64,000 bases of DNA from contig NC_056766.1 in NCBI RefSeq assembly GCF_018687715.1, positions 45,858,933-45,922,932 of the forward strand. Reading direction: 5' to 3'. Below the pieces are notes generated by a model. That model was given only the letters and a program-made list of their open reading frames with translations, did not search any database and was not told the origin of the DNA. The stretch comes from Carya illinoinensis. Its lineage: Eukaryota > Streptophyta > Magnoliopsida > Fagales > Juglandaceae. Of this stretch, positions 1-11,951 are shown piece by piece. Both the position numbers and the translations under genes were made by a program. Numbering within the stretch: position 1 is the stretch's first letter; the number at the start of each line of letters is the position of its first letter.

Positions 1-751
1 GGGGGCAGTACTATTTTTATTTTAAACGAATAATTTTAAGTATATTCCCCTTATAATTATTAATTACATACAGGTGGCCTGAGGACGAAAATGGTACGTA
101 CGGAATGAAATATTCTTTCATAATTATATATTATACTCCTAATTAACATATATATATATTATATAGATTATCATGGTTAATTCTAATTACACAAAAAGAT
201 CAGAATAAAAAGGAAAACACACGCAGAGACCAAATGAAACTCCGTGTGAAAGCACATGAAATAATGATCAGTTGGACAAATGATTCTAAATGATGATGAG
301 CAAATCCGACCTGCCCTGAATCGAAGCTCCCTCGCTCCACTGAAGTTGCTGGAACTTTGGGTTTCTATAAAGTCCAAAGCATGGCCGGGGAGAGATCAGA
401 GAGAGCAGCTATCACAGATAGAGGTCAATCCCAACAAACGTTGGCGAGTGCATGCACGGTACATCCTCTGATCTTAATTAAGACGTTCCAGCACTAATTA
501 AGCTGCTGGCTAGTTAGCTTGGCTTCTTTAATCTCTTGATTTATTTCATTTCATCTCAGCTTAGTAATTATATGGTCTGCTGCACATGATGATGATTAGC
601 TTTGAATTTCTAGTACTACTTACGTATATATATACTGCCTTACGGCGGCATTTTGTTCTACTATATGTATATATATATTCTTTCTGATCTTTGATTACCG
701 ACCTCTGAACCAGCCTCTTATCTCTGCAGGGTCGCCCTTTGTTCTACTAAT
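1..751. other. Upstream part of DUF247 segment A (intergenic)
   Basis: AT-rich DNA with no credible gene. It aligns by eye with 27163-27990 (segment B) and 59444-59900 (segment C). All three share a T-rich start followed by the words ATTCTTTCATAATTAT and ATGGTTAATTCTA. It is therefore the 5' flank of the duplicated DUF247 segment, broken at 766 by a LINE. Short open frames here are not conserved between the three segments. Confidence 0.6.
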
Positions 752-1044
752 TTATCATGAACATTTTTTTTTTTTTTGGAAAGAGGACGGTACCCCAATT
801 TTATTAAAAAGCCCTCACTTTTGGCGGAGGAAAACCGTGGTAACAACCCGATGCCTGAGGGTTACAAATACACAATAAGTCCAAAACCCAGGCATCAAAA
901 ACTATAATGGCCACATAAACATTACAGGACAGACCAAAGCACAAACTAACGGGAGAAACACGATCAAGAACCTGCAAGAGAAAAGCACAGAAAAACCAGA
1001 GGGTAAAACAAAGAGCTAAAAAGAAAGACAAACCTGGGAGAGCA

Positions 1045-4000
1045 CTACATGGTTCGCAAGTAAGGAAGACCAAGTCTATCCATGCGAAGGAGTCCCCGAA
1101 GAGGGCTGGGCAGAAGATCATGAGCATCAAGCCAATCCGCGTTAAGTCCCCCAGCTCCCTGCTTGGCAAGAAAATCAGCCACTGCATTTCCTTCTCGAAA
1201 AACATGTTTCATCGTATACTCCATATTAGAAAGATTGTCTTGAAGCTCATCCCAGAACTCTTCTAAATACCAAATGTTGCAGCTCCCTCTAGTAATCCAG
1301 TTTACAAGAAGTTGGGAGTCGGACTCAATCTCTATGCGGTAAAAACCAAGATGATGACATCGACGAATCCCTTCCAGAAGACTTCTCATTTCTGCATAAT
1401 TATTAGATCCCTGACCCAAAAACACAGAAAAAGCCCCAAGTAATTTTCCATCTTCGTCGCGAATAACTCCTCCTGCTCCAACCGGGCCAGAATTTCCCAA
1501 GCTACTGCCGTCAATATTAAGCTTGACCCACCCCTGTTTAGGGCGAAACCATCTCACCACTTGGACCTTTATAGGTCTAGTAAGTAAGGTATGAATATCC
1601 AAACGGTTTAAGATTGCCATGTCCTTATTATTAATGCTGGAGGATTTTAAGAACAAAGTCATAATTTTGCGGATCCAGAATTTAATAGCATACCAAATCG
1701 ATTCAATTGTGTCCTCCTTGGCCTCAAATCTAGCTTTACAGCGCCATTCCCAAAGTTTCCAGGAGATGATAGAAGGGAGAATGCCAAAAACAATTCTCAA
1801 TTGGGAAGATTTGCCAGCACGCCGGAACCAAAAATTGATTTGCTCTTTCCAAGTTTGAAAGGTGCCCATATGCACACCTAGATTTATGGCAGCTAGGCGC
1901 CAAATTTTTTTAGTGATATCACCAGAGCAAAGGACATGGTTGAGGTCTTCTGTATGGCCTTGAGAACAACAATTACATCTAGAAGCCGTTGGTATCCCAA
2001 TTCTTTTAATCTGATCATCAACACTCAGACAGTTATAATAGGCCTTCCACATCATAATAGAAATTCTCTTAGGGATATTAGTATGCCAAATCCAATGGGC
2101 CCAAGGTAGAGGAGGAGCCTGAACCCTTATACAATCCCAAGCACTTTTCGTAGTAAACTTCCCAGCATCATCCTTCAACCAGATTAAAACATCCTCACCC
2201 TCTTTTCTTCTAGCCAAGTACTGATACAGTTCGATGGCTTTTTGTTGACCCACTAGCTGATCCAAGAGAGAAATATCCCATTCATTGTCAAGACGACAAT
2301 CTTTAATTTTCAGTAAAGGATTTTCAATCATCGGATAGTGACTACAAAGGGGATCATCATTTGCCCAATTATCATACCAAAAAGAAATATTCCCATCTCT
2401 AACACTCCATTTAGAGTTAGATAAGACCTCCTGAATATTACTAGCCACAGATTTCCAAAAGCGAGTCCCCTTTGTAGGGGTCACAAGGGATAAGTGGGTA
2501 CCCCTAGCATACTTACCTCTAAAAAAATCAGCCCACAAAGACTGGCCCTTGATGAGCCTCCAAGCCAACTTCCAATGTAAGGCCTTTTGAATATCCCCAA
2601 AGTCCCTGATGCCCAAGCCCCCTTCTTCTATGGGTTTACAGATATGATTCCAAGAGATCCATTTTCTTTTACCTTTACCATGAGATTCTCCCCAAAAAAA
2701 TGAACTCAGGAGCTTGTTTAAAGCCTTAAGGACGGTCTTTGGAACTTGTAGAACAGCTAAGAGGTTAGTAGCCATACTTGAGAGAACGTGGCGAAGAAGA
2801 ATGGTCCTACCACCTGCTGAGAGCAGTTTCATTTTCCAACCAGCAATTTTCTTTTGAATTTTCCCCAGAAGCTCACTGAAATCAGAAGCCTTTAGTTTAC
2901 CGACCACAATAGGAACGCCCAAATACTTAAAGGGAAAGGAACCTTCCGAGAAACCAGTAAAGTGTAAGATAGAGCGTTTCCTTGAGCTCGAGATCCTTTT
3001 GGAGAAAAAGACAGCACTCTTTTCCTTATTAAGAGCTTGGCCAGACCAGGTTTCATAAAGGGTCAGAGTCTTCATCAAGCCTCTTATAGATCTCATTCCA
3101 CCATTAGCAAAAATAATTATGTCATCAGCATACATAAGGTGGGATATAAGGGGGGTGCCTCTAGCTTGAGTAAAGTGACTAATTTTGCCAGATTCAAAGG
3201 ATTTCTTAAGGAGATGAGAGAGTACCTCTTGCATAATGATAAACAAATAGGGCGAAAGGGGGTCCCCTTGTCTCAAACCTCGACCGCCTTTAAAGAAACC
3301 CATGGGGGTGCCATTCATCATGACAGAATACGAAGGAGTAGAGACACATTCCTTGATCAGAGCACAAACCTGAGGGGAAAAACCAAAAGAAGCCAAGACA
3401 TGTATAAGGAAGTCCCAATCCACTCTATCATAAGCCTTGGCCATATCAAGCTTCACCATAATGTTACCACCATTAGTAGGTTTATGGAGAGAGTGGACCA
3501 TCTCTTGAGTCAAGCTGATGTTTTCAAAAATGCTCCGACCAGGGATGAAAGCCGCTTGTTCCTGAGATATCATCCTAGGAAGTAACGTAGTCATCCGGCC
3601 CACTAAAATTTTGGTGCAGATCTTGTATATTACCGAGCACAGGCTAATAGGCCGGAACTTATCGAAGCTTGAAGGCTTGTCCGTTTTAGGGATGAGAACA
3701 ATATGTGAGGCAGAGTAAAAACAGGGAAGGGACTTATTAAGAAAAAAATAGAGACAGCCTCTAAGAGATCAACATGAACAAGATCCCAGCAAGCACGAAA
3801 GAAACCGGAACCAAAACCATCCGGACCAGGACTACTATCAATAGGGATGCTAAAAAGAGCAATTTTAATATCCTCAAGGGAAGGGGAAATACACAAATTG
3901 AAATTATCAGCATCAGAGATCACGGGAGAAATAAGATCATCTAGGGAGAGAGCGAGCGTTATTGTGACCCAAAAAGTTTTTGAAGTAATCAACAGCAGCC

Positions 4001-5172
4001 TGATGAATATCAAAAGGGGTAGATAAAGAAGTACCATCAGCCAGATTCATAACATTAATCCGTTTTTGATTTTTAGCATTCAGATAAGTATGAAAAAATT
4101 TTGAATTATTATCACCATCTTTTAACCATCTTTTTTTAGCCAAGTGAGAGAGACAAGTATTTTCTCTATTTAGCCAAATATCAAGATCCAGTTTAGACTC
4201 CATAAGACCCCGATTGTCCTCCTCATTAAACCTAACTTGAAGCTTATTATCCAGGTGCTCAATACGATTTTCTAGCTCATTAATAGTTATAGTAGTACTA
4301 CCAAAGACACTCTTGTTCCATACTCTTAACGCCACTTTGAGTCTTTTTAATTTGAGAGATAACTTAGAGAGCCCAAAGCCAAACCCCTCTTGTTTCCACA
4401 CAGACTCCACAAGACGAAAAAAGTCTGGATGATCAGTCCACATATAATGGAAACGAAAAGGATTTGGACCATACCTGAAAGGGTCCTCGCCCAAATTAAT
4501 TAATAAAGGGGAGTGATCTGAGGTAGTGCGAGCCAAAACCTGGTAAAAAATGTTAGGGAAACAATTAAGAAAAGACGAATCAATAAAACAACGGTCTAAC
4601 CTTGCCCAGCAGCGAGTCAAGCCGCTTTGATTGTTGCACCATGTCATTTTTGGGCCTTGGGATCGCATGTCAAGAAGCCCACAATTTTGGATGCAGAGAT
4701 TAAAATCTTCCATAGCAGAAAAGGGACGGGGATGACCTCCTATTCTTTCCGAGTCATCCTTGATAATATTAAAATCGCCACAAAGCAACCACGGGAGATT
4801 GTCAATATTACTAGTCTCCAAATTCTCTCAAAGAATTTTCCTTTCTAACTGATTGCATTTTGCATACACAATAGTAAGGAGAAACTTAAACCCATTTTCC
4901 TCAGCTTTCACTGTCAGAAATTGGCTAGAGCATGCCACAGATTGAATAGAGATTGCCGAATTCCACAGAAGCCAGATTTTACCATCATGAGCTTCGTTAG
5001 TGACAAAGGAATCAAATCTCAATTGGCTCAAAATAATAGAGATTTTTTCCTCTCGCATAAAAGGTTCCGCCAAAGCGACAACATTAGGCTTATATTTTTT
5101 TAGAATATTTTTCAAGCGCAACTTAGACGTTCTCAACCCCCTAATATTCCAAAATAATATAGGGTGAATCAT
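1045..5172 (-). pseudogene. LINE ORF2: endonuclease, reverse transcriptase, zf-RVT, RNase H
   Basis: The ORF2 polyprotein nicks target DNA and copies the element RNA. It starts at the ATG at 5172. The APE-type endonuclease shows WNIRG, AEPF, LLCGDFN, DR and TSDHSPL. The RT shows SSPGPDGF, KLDMAKAYDRVDWDF, LRQGDPLSPYLF and the catalytic YADD. A zf-RVT-like segment and an RNase H domain (NIDGSS, YAEM, REGNAVADFLA) follow. I see three lesions: an in-frame TGA at 4830-4828 where Trp is expected, a 1-bp indel near 3960, and a second 1-bp indel in a T-run near 3740 that restores the frame. Only about 220 nt between the indels is out of frame. The C-terminal 852 residues (3603-1045) are open. Confidence 0.9.
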
Positions 5173-6905
5173 AAATTAAGTTTGGAGGGACGGCTTACCA
5201 CCCTAGAGGAACTCCTTTTTTTCAACTGACCCGTTAAAATCCTTGGATTTTCCGAGTCTGTGAGATATTCTTTGTTGATATCTCCTTTTAAAACATCCCT
5301 GTCGAGCTCGTGGTCCGATGAAGCTTCTATGCTTTCCTCCGTGACTTTTCGACCCACATCATTCTCGAGAAGAGTTTGCACAACGTCACAATTTTCCTGC
5401 AAGTTCGGCTCCATTTTAGCTGCGTTTGGTGGCTGCCCACGAACCCGCTGTGCACGTCCCAGACTAGTCCCATCGCAAAGCTTCAACTGTGCGTCTTTCC
5501 CGGTGACGTCACTTTCACGGACTGGTTCATGGCGTTTCGCAGGTTCTCCTTGCTGTAAACCCAGTTCTCCTTGAGTCTCCAAAGTCTGACCCGATCCATC
5601 CCCTTGTTCCGGCATTTCTTTTGGATTCTGAGTCCCCTCTCCGGCTAACAGTGCGTCATTGCAGAGCTGGTCACGCTCGAGTCCCCTCTCCAGTTCCCTG
5701 GCAGACCCATCATGGGCCAGATCATCTTCACCTTCAACCTCAGAGTTAAACCCAGCTTCACCGTGTCCCAAATCGTTTATCGCAACTTCAAGACCCATCG
5801 ATTCGCCATTCAAGTTGTTCTGCATGCTTTCATGGACGTTCATTCGCAACCCAGATGTCAACTTACACCCAGGCGTGGACGTACCCACTGGTACTACCTC
5901 CCTCAGAACTTCCTTCTCCGAACCACCTTGCAGCTGCTCAGAACCTTGCATCTGATCCCATGGAGCTTGTTTGCTTGTTTCTCCCTGTTCAGCGATCACA
6001 ACACCAACGAACGGTACCAGCGACTTATCCATAGTTTCCGAATTAGTCACAGCCGCTTCCAACGATAAAACTCCATCCACGTTACCCTCCTTAGTGCTGG
6101 GTTTTTCGGTTACCTTCTTCCAGGTCTTCCCTCCTTTTACTATTTGGTTTTTATCACTACCATACTGACAGGTCCTCTGATTGTGTCCTTGGCATCGGCA
6201 CTTCGAACAGTAGGCTGGCAAGGTCTCGTATATGATTTCCTGTCTTCGGCTCTTTGGCATTCCAGGGATGCCAATCCAAAAATGTGAGATCAGCTTCTGT
6301 GCTGCATTGATTTCTAAGCAAATTCGAGCTCCATCTGTGCGGGTGGCACACTTTGTGGGATTGTCACGGCGTATGTATTTTCCAATTGGTGCCGTGAGCA
6401 TCTTTAAGAGGGAGGCGTGGTAGAAGTTAGGCGGTAGTCCCGGTAGGAAAACCCAAACAGGGACCGATGGAGGCTCAACGTCTTCATCAAACTCCGGTGA
6501 CCAAGCAAATGGGCGGTAGGGGACACCCTCTATATCACACGATTCCCTTGACAGCGCCTTGAGAAAGTCGAGCTCATTGGACATTCGTATGAATATGTTC
6601 CTGGGACGTTGCATGGCGGAGACGACGGGCAGGGATGACAGACCCCAGCGGCTACGGATGAAAGCCCGAATACTATCAAGCGAGGGTCTCTGTCGGAGGA
6701 ACTTCACAACCATGGAAAATCTGAAAGGTTTTGCCGTTTTAACTAATTCCTCAGAGGAAAAGGAGAAAAAAACTTCACCATCCACGTATTTTGGTTGCCG
6801 GAAAGGTACTGTCACCTCCGGTAGTGGTTGGGGCACTATCGAAACTAGATCGGCGAACGACCGAGGAAGGCCAGCCATGGGGGGCTGGCCATCAACGGCC
6901 GCCAT
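5169..6905 (-). CDS. LINE ORF1, nucleic-acid-binding protein (DUF4283 + CCHC)
   Basis: This is the ORF1 protein of the LINE, expected to bind element RNA in the retrotransposition particle. The frame stays open further 5', but only from a GTG near the element's end, so I chose the first in-frame ATG (6905; MAAVDGQPPMAGLPRSF), giving about 578 residues. Residues ~50-165 resemble the DUF4283 domain of plant LINE ORF1 proteins. A CCHC zinc knuckle follows (C233, C236, H241, C246; CSKCRCQGHNQRTC). The C-terminal ~330 residues are polar, Glu-rich and probably disordered. The TGA stop overlaps the ORF2 start in an ATGA tetranucleotide (5172-5169). I see no internal stop, so this ORF looks intact. 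Confidence 0.85.
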   Translation of the reverse strand: MAAVDGQPPMAGLPRSFADLVSIVPQPLPEVTVPFRQPKYVDGEVFFSFSSEELVKTAKPFRFSMVVKFLRQRPSLDSIRAFIRSRWGLSSLPVVSAMQRPRNIFIRMSNELDFLKALSRESCDIEGVPYRPFAWSPEFDEDVEPPSVPVWVFLPGLPPNFYHASLLKMLTAPIGKYIRRDNPTKCATRTDGARICLEINAAQKLISHFWIGIPGMPKSRRQEIIYETLPAYCSKCRCQGHNQRTCQYGSDKNQIVKGGKTWKKVTEKPSTKEGNVDGVLSLEAAVTNSETMDKSLVPFVGVVIAEQGETSKQAPWDQMQGSEQLQGGSEKEVLREVVPVGTSTPGCKLTSGLRMNVHESMQNNLNGESMGLEVAINDLGHGEAGFNSEVEGEDDLAHDGSARELERGLERDQLCNDALLAGEGTQNPKEMPEQGDGSGQTLETQGELGLQQGEPAKRHEPVRESDVTGKDAQLKLCDGTSLGRAQRVRGQPPNAAKMEPNLQENCDVVQTLLENDVGRKVTEESIEASSDHELDRDVLKGDINKEYLTDSENPRILTGQLKKRSSSRVVSRPSKLNL

Positions 6906-7015
6906 GCAAAGTACGTGTGCGGCAAAAAGGATAAGAGAATATGAAAAACAGGGCAGAGAAGAGAACAAGGGAGCTGCTTTCTGGTCGTTTGTCGTTTTCA
7001 CTTATCATGAACATT

Positions 7016-8382
7016 GTACTCGATCATTAGTCTATTTTTGTGTTGTTATCATGTAAAATTAATTTTTTTTATTAGTTCTTAGTAATAACTGAAAGTTATC
7101 TATATTCAGTCGTACGTACATGCATGGTTAATTAACAGGTAATTATATAAGCAAATTTCCAGAAATCAGATGATCACCAACCAGAATGATCTGTTGACGG
7201 ACAGTTGATCGGTGGTAATTAATTGGTTGGTTTCTGGAGGTGATGCTTAATTGCATGGTTGGTTGTTGGCTGCTGATCAGCTGTTATGTTGAGGGTCAGT
7301 ATTCCACATAACGTATATAATGCTTGATGTAAAATACAAAAGGTCGGCCTTTTTTTATAGCTCTCGATTGATAATTTTGAGAACCAATTTTATCTATTTT
7401 TTTTGTTTCAAAATATGGTAACCAATTACTAGCTTGTTAGTGATAAGTAAGCATTAATTATGACTACAAATTGGATCAGGTTTTCAGTTTTTCTTGTACA
7501 TGCAGCTAGCTAGCTGCATATTGACCTTGAGCACCAAAGAGATTCAATAATTAGTTTTCTTCTTAGAATGGTTAAAACTCATTGAGTTTTACTTTTTGAC
7601 CCTCCATACACTCATATATATATATATAAATATTTATTTATATATATAAAACAAATGAAATTTTCAGTTTTAAAATGTCCAAACCTCGCATGTATATATT
7701 CTCCTTTTAAAAAAATGTAGTTAAATTTGAGATTCATATGAAAAAATTATTTTTTCAATGATGGATTTTTTTTTTTTTTTTTAAAGTGTGCAAAACTTGC
7801 ATACTCTAATTAAGACTATATCTAACATTATTATTATATATATATATTATATAATCCGATTTGGCCTATGCACAACCTTAATTATTAGCTTATACCTATT
7901 CAAATTATTTCTAACTTTTTCTACAATTTATGGTTAGAAGTAAGTGGAGGCTAGCTAGCTAGTATTTAATTATTTATTTATTTATTCATGTTTTGAGTGA
8001 TCTTGCTATGTATTTAATTAATGTTAGCTAGCTAATTCTATATATTCACTACTCATCTAAACTTTTGAAACTAAAGGTCAATAACATATATGATTCATCT
8101 CTTAGCTAGGGAAAGTAATTAGTTACAAAGGTAATAATTTCAATTTGTTTAAATATAATCAATATTGAGACACAGATGTGATGAATGCTCATTTCCAATA
8201 GTTAAACTTCATTCATGTGGATTTTAGCCTCATCATGTATGTATTTACATTGATTAAGTAGTTACTATATATGGTCATAATGATTAGTTTATTTATGGTA
8301 TAGATCGAACAACTATTGAGAATTAAGTTTAAGCATTTTCATTATAGCTAAGAAGAACTAAAAGCACTAGTTGTTGAAAGAA
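7016..8382. other. 5' flank of DUF247 copy A
   Basis: AT-rich intergenic DNA resuming segment A after the LINE. It corresponds to 27936-28225 with 30993-31691 in segment B, and to 59960-61946 in segment C. A T-run with flanks similar to 7730-7800 recurs at 35690-35760. I see no gene and cannot place a promoter with confidence. Confidence 0.55.
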
Positions 8383-10553
8383 ATGGAAGAAGATCACAAT
8401 CATGATCATGATGTGGGAGAGAAATTTGAAACCAGTAATCAACAATCAAATGGGAGTACTTCAGATGCAGTTCGACATGCAGCTTTTGGCATTGGTGAAG
8501 AATTAATCGAAGATGACAATCCAAATGATCAAGATCAAAGGCGTACGTCAAGATCAGTCCAAAGTCATGAACAACATAGAAGATTACGAAAAACCATTCC
8601 TGGTCAACATGCTATCTGAATCAACGAGAATACTTCGAATGTAGTTCACCAGGCATCTTTTGGAAATATTGGTCATGAAGAAGCAGCTGCTAGTTTTGGC
8701 ATTGGTCATGAAGAAGCAGCTGCTAATTTTGGTATTGGTCATGAAGAAACAACAACCTTTGGCATTGGTGAAGGATTCGAAGATGAAAATCCAAATGAAG
8801 AGAGATGCCCAAGAGTCCCGACACGTGAGCAACGTAGAAAATTAGGAAAAATAGTTGCTAAGGATCCTATCCAAATCAACGAGAGTACTTTGGATGCAGT
8901 TCACCACGTAGCTTTTGGCAATATTGGCTATGAAGAAGCAGCTGCTAGTTTTGGCATTGGTCAGGTCGAAGAAACTACTTTTGGCATTGTTCATGAAGAA
9001 GAAGAAACTTTTGGCATTGGTGGAGAAGAATATGGCAATCCAAACGAAGAGAGACATCGAAGAGTCCAGAACGTGATCAACGTAAGAAATCAGGAACAGT
9101 TGTTCCTGAATGTGCGATCCGAATCAACGATAATGAGAGACAAAAGCCTGTTATCATCAGCGGATCCGGCTGGTCGACATTGAAGGTTCCTGCACCTATA
9201 TTCAAAGTCAACAAAGGAGCTTACATTCCCAAGATTGTCTCCATTGGTCCATTTCATTATAATGAACCAAGTCTACGAGCCATGCAAACTCAAAAAGGGC
9301 GATTTCTCGATCGCCTAATTCGAAATCAAACAGGGCAGCCTATCCTTGAAGAAAGTCTTAAAAATGCCATGAGAGAATTGGAGGAAAAGACTAGAGATTT
9401 CTATGAAGAAGACTTTCAAGCTATAAAGCCTGATGATTTTGTGCAGATGATGCTTCTTGACGGTTGCTTCATTGTAGAACTCCTGCGTTTATATGAGGTA
9501 TTAATTAGTTATGCATTCTAATTAAGTTGGTTTTTCGCTCTAATTCTCCTTTAGCAATTATAATCACATGAAGGAAAATTGATCACAACTATACTTCTTG
9601 ACTTCTTGTAGAAAAAATATGGGGGGGAGCCCATTTTCGAAACACAGTGGACGCTGCCAAATATCTCTCGTGATTTACTTTTGCTTGAGAACCAACTTCC
9701 TATGTTTGTGCTGCAGAAGATTTTTGAACTTACTACCTTGAAGGTGGAGGCAAGTCCTGATCTGAATACCCTTGCTCTTGGATTTTTTGAACCCTTGAGA
9801 CCCGGGAAGGATGGATTTGAAACATTTACGTTGCACAAGCACGCCAATGGCGAGTATATACATCTATTAGCTTTGTTCCACACTACATTAACTTTAGGGA
9901 ATAACATATACATGCAACAGCCTGCAAAGAGTGAAAAGAAAAAAACACATCTTATGCTTCTTGGGAAAGGTTGGGTGCATAATGCCAAAACACTTCATTA
10001 TGCTGGTATTCAGTTCAAAAACAATTCTGGTAGCATTCTTGACATAAAGCTTAAAGGCAAGACGCTACAGATTCCAACCATGATCATTGATGATAGCACT
10101 GACCCTTTGTTGAGGAACTTGATAGCCTATGAACAAAACAATCGCTCTGCAGCTCCATATTTTTGTTGTCTTGCAGTGTTCTTGGACAGCGTAGTAGATA
10201 CTGTCGAGGATGTTAGGATTCTTCGTGATGCTGGGATCATCAAACAGGCTAAGGGTGGAGACGAGGAGGTGGCGAATCTTTTCAACAGCCTCACTAAAGA
10301 GCTGGTGTTTGATATTGATAAGGAGTACTGCTACATGATCGAGCAAATTGAAAACATCAACCGTCTTTGTCGAGCACACGACACCAGAGTTCGAATTCTC
10401 CGTCTTTTTGCCACGTTGAACTACAAGGGATTACTCACAACATACGCTTCCATCCTTGTTACAGTCATCTTTTCCCTTTTTGCAGCTAATTTTGCAAGTT
10501 ACAGAACCCCAGTTAATCAATACTATTCACCTCCACCTCCACCTTCGTCTTAG
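8383..10553 (+). pseudogene. DUF247 (UPF0481) gene copy A; domain intact, leader broken
   Basis: A plant DUF247 protein; no biochemical activity is established for most members. Exon 1 is 8383-9497, a 114-nt GT-AG intron is 9498-9611, and exon 2 is 9612-10553, joined in phase 0 (LLRLYE/KKYGGEPIF). The domain is open from about 9120 to the end: GSGWSTLKVP, IPKIVSIGPFHYNEPS, MMLLDGCFIVELL, DLLLLENQLPMFVL, IPTMIIDDST, LRNLIAYEQ. It ends in a hydrophobic anchor (LLTTYASILVTVIFSLFAA) and a Pro-rich tail. The leader from ATG 8383 is in another frame, with a TGA at 8617-8619 and a 1-bp deletion near 9075-9090. No in-frame ATG precedes the domain. It is either a young pseudogene or has an unrecognised upstream exon that bypasses the lesions. 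B and C confirm the start and intron. Confidence 0.7.
8455..9120 (+). repeat. Nested acidic tandem repeats in the DUF247-A leader
   Basis: The leader contains about three copies of a ~230-bp unit, with approximate boundaries at 8455, 8640 and 8880. The units carry a shared DAVxHxAFG motif, FGIG-HEE blocks, an NPNEER motif and IxINE. Within the units a 33-nt subrepeat (SFGIGHEEAAA-like) recurs up to three times. Copies B and C have a single short version of this region (about 230 nt) before GSGWSTLKVP, so A has expanded. The repeat is rich in Glu, Gly and Ala and is expected to be disordered. Confidence 0.8.
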
Positions 10554-11799
10554 GCATAAGCATTACGACAAAAAAAAAAAAAAACACTATTTGAAATGGT
10601 TGATGCAAGTTTATCTAGTGGAGCCAACATTGATGATTGAGCCCTGCATTCACACATCATTTAGCTTAGTATTGGTTTTTCAAAAAACTGGGAGTATTCA
10701 CAATGATCTCATGTAGCAATGTATTTTCTTTTCCTTTTTTTTTTTTAATAAAAAAATCAAGTCGTGTATGCTATGTTGTTGTTCCATTGCATATGTCAAT
10801 ACTATGTGTATTAGGTTTGAATTTTACATCGAATAAATCCATCTTGGAATCAGAAGTTGTTGGGATTTGCTCACAATCCATATTATAGATTGTGACGTCC
10901 ATAAATTTTCTAATTTATAAAGAAAGGAAAATGTCTTTCTTTAATTTTCTGTCACACACACACACATATCGCGAATACGTGTGACAAAAATGATTTCCTC
11001 GAAAGTAAAAGATACATGCGTTTGATTACAATGAATTCCTCCCTTGATGGAGGTATTTTATTATATAATTAAGAGAAATGATATTTACAATTTCAGTATA
11101 TACAAATTCCACAACACCTTTAAAAAAAAAAGGATAAATATGAGACATACTTGAAAAGTATTTTCCAATGAAAAAAGTTTTATAAATTATTGTGAAAAAT
11201 ATTGCAAAATATTCATTTTCCGGACTTATATTGATCTAACATTATTGGTATATATATTAAATATAATAGCCTTTACAATTTGGGATTGACAAATTATCAA
11301 CAACTTCTTGAACATTCTTTCCATTTTTTTCTTGGTTCACTATGGAATTCCCGTCCATGTGATCCAGCATGATGGAAAGAGGCCTGTCGGATAGATAGTT
11401 CAGAGTATGCAAGGAAATTGAACGATGTACGTACCATTAATTATATGCGCGCGCAGTGTCAAGTCTCAAATGATCATATCTTGTATGATTAATTTTCTTG
11501 TAAGGTGGTAGAAATAACACATGCCCAGTAACATATTTGAGACTTATTGGTGATTTAATGTGTTTAAGTCTCAAATAACACATTCCCAATACCCACGTTG
11601 TAGACATGGTACTAGGACAGTACAGGATTTTTTGAAGATGTCTTAGCTTTTATATTGGCTGATTTATTTGAACAAAAATTAGCTATGAATTGTGGTGGGC
11701 GTAAAATGTTTCAACTAGGAGCAGAATTTTGAAAACTGGTATAAAAAACTTTCTTTTCCCCAAAAATTAGTACACTATACATGCATTAATTGCTATCTA
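10554..11799. other. 3' flank of DUF247 copy A
   Basis: AT-rich DNA downstream of copy A, closely matched by 36303-37460 downstream of fragment D and more loosely by 33324-34020 downstream of B. Shared words include CTCCCTTGATGGAGGTA, GATTGTGACxTCCATAAATTTTC and ACAATTTGGxATTGACAAAT. I see no gene. Confidence 0.6.
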
Positions 11800-11948
11800 C
11801 ACTACAAGAAAAATAGATTTTTGTAACGAACTTATAGCAACGAAAAGACTATTTTAGTTACTAATAGTCTTTTCGTTGCTATAAATACAACCAAAATTGT
11901 CTTTTTGTTGCTATAAATTGGTTACAAAAGTCCATTTTTCTTGTAGTG
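11800..11948. mobile_element. CACTA-type MITE (149 bp)
   Basis: The ends are CACTACAAGAAAAATAG and ...TTTTTCTTGTAGTG, and the flanks are a perfect 3-bp duplication CTA (11797-11799 and 11949-11951). Those ends and a 3-bp duplication are diagnostic of the CACTA (En/Spm) superfamily. The paralogous sequence downstream of DUF247-D has the empty site (TGCTATCTAACTTAACTG, with the single CTA at 37462-37464). The interior is largely palindromic, with perfect 20-bp arms at 11834-11853 and 11863-11882 around a 9-nt loop. A third copy of the arm motif lies near 11899. There is no coding capacity. Confidence 0.92.
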
Positions 11949-11951
11949 CTA

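Larger units (their letters stand above)
766..7001 (-). mobile_element. L1-type LINE retrotransposon, near full length
   Basis: A minus-strand non-LTR retrotransposon. The 3' end is at the low coordinate, where a poly(T) run (766-777) is the poly(A) tail. The element carries a gag-like ORF1 and an endonuclease-RT-RNase H ORF2. It is flanked by a perfect 14-bp target-site duplication, TTATCATGAACATT, at 752-765 and 7002-7015. Segment C (about 59958-59969) has a similar TATGAACATTGTAC sequence without the insert. At 6.2 kb with both ORFs it is probably full length. ORF2 carries only a few lesions, so the insertion is fairly young on the scale of this window. Confidence 0.93.

Noticed and set aside
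804..1205. 133-residue minus-strand frame
   Set aside because: It overlaps the LINE ORF2 C-terminus and 3' UTR in another frame; the RNase H frame is the real one.
3037..3585. 182-residue plus-strand frame
   Set aside because: It is antisense to the reverse transcriptase domain of the LINE, with no domain of its own.
6559..7056. 165-residue plus-strand frame
   Set aside because: It is antisense to LINE ORF1 and crosses the element boundary into the target duplication.
10065..10379. Minus-strand frames conserved in DUF247 copies (also 32835-33149)
   Set aside because: They are antisense shadows of DUF247 exon 2; their conservation follows from the sense coding sequence.
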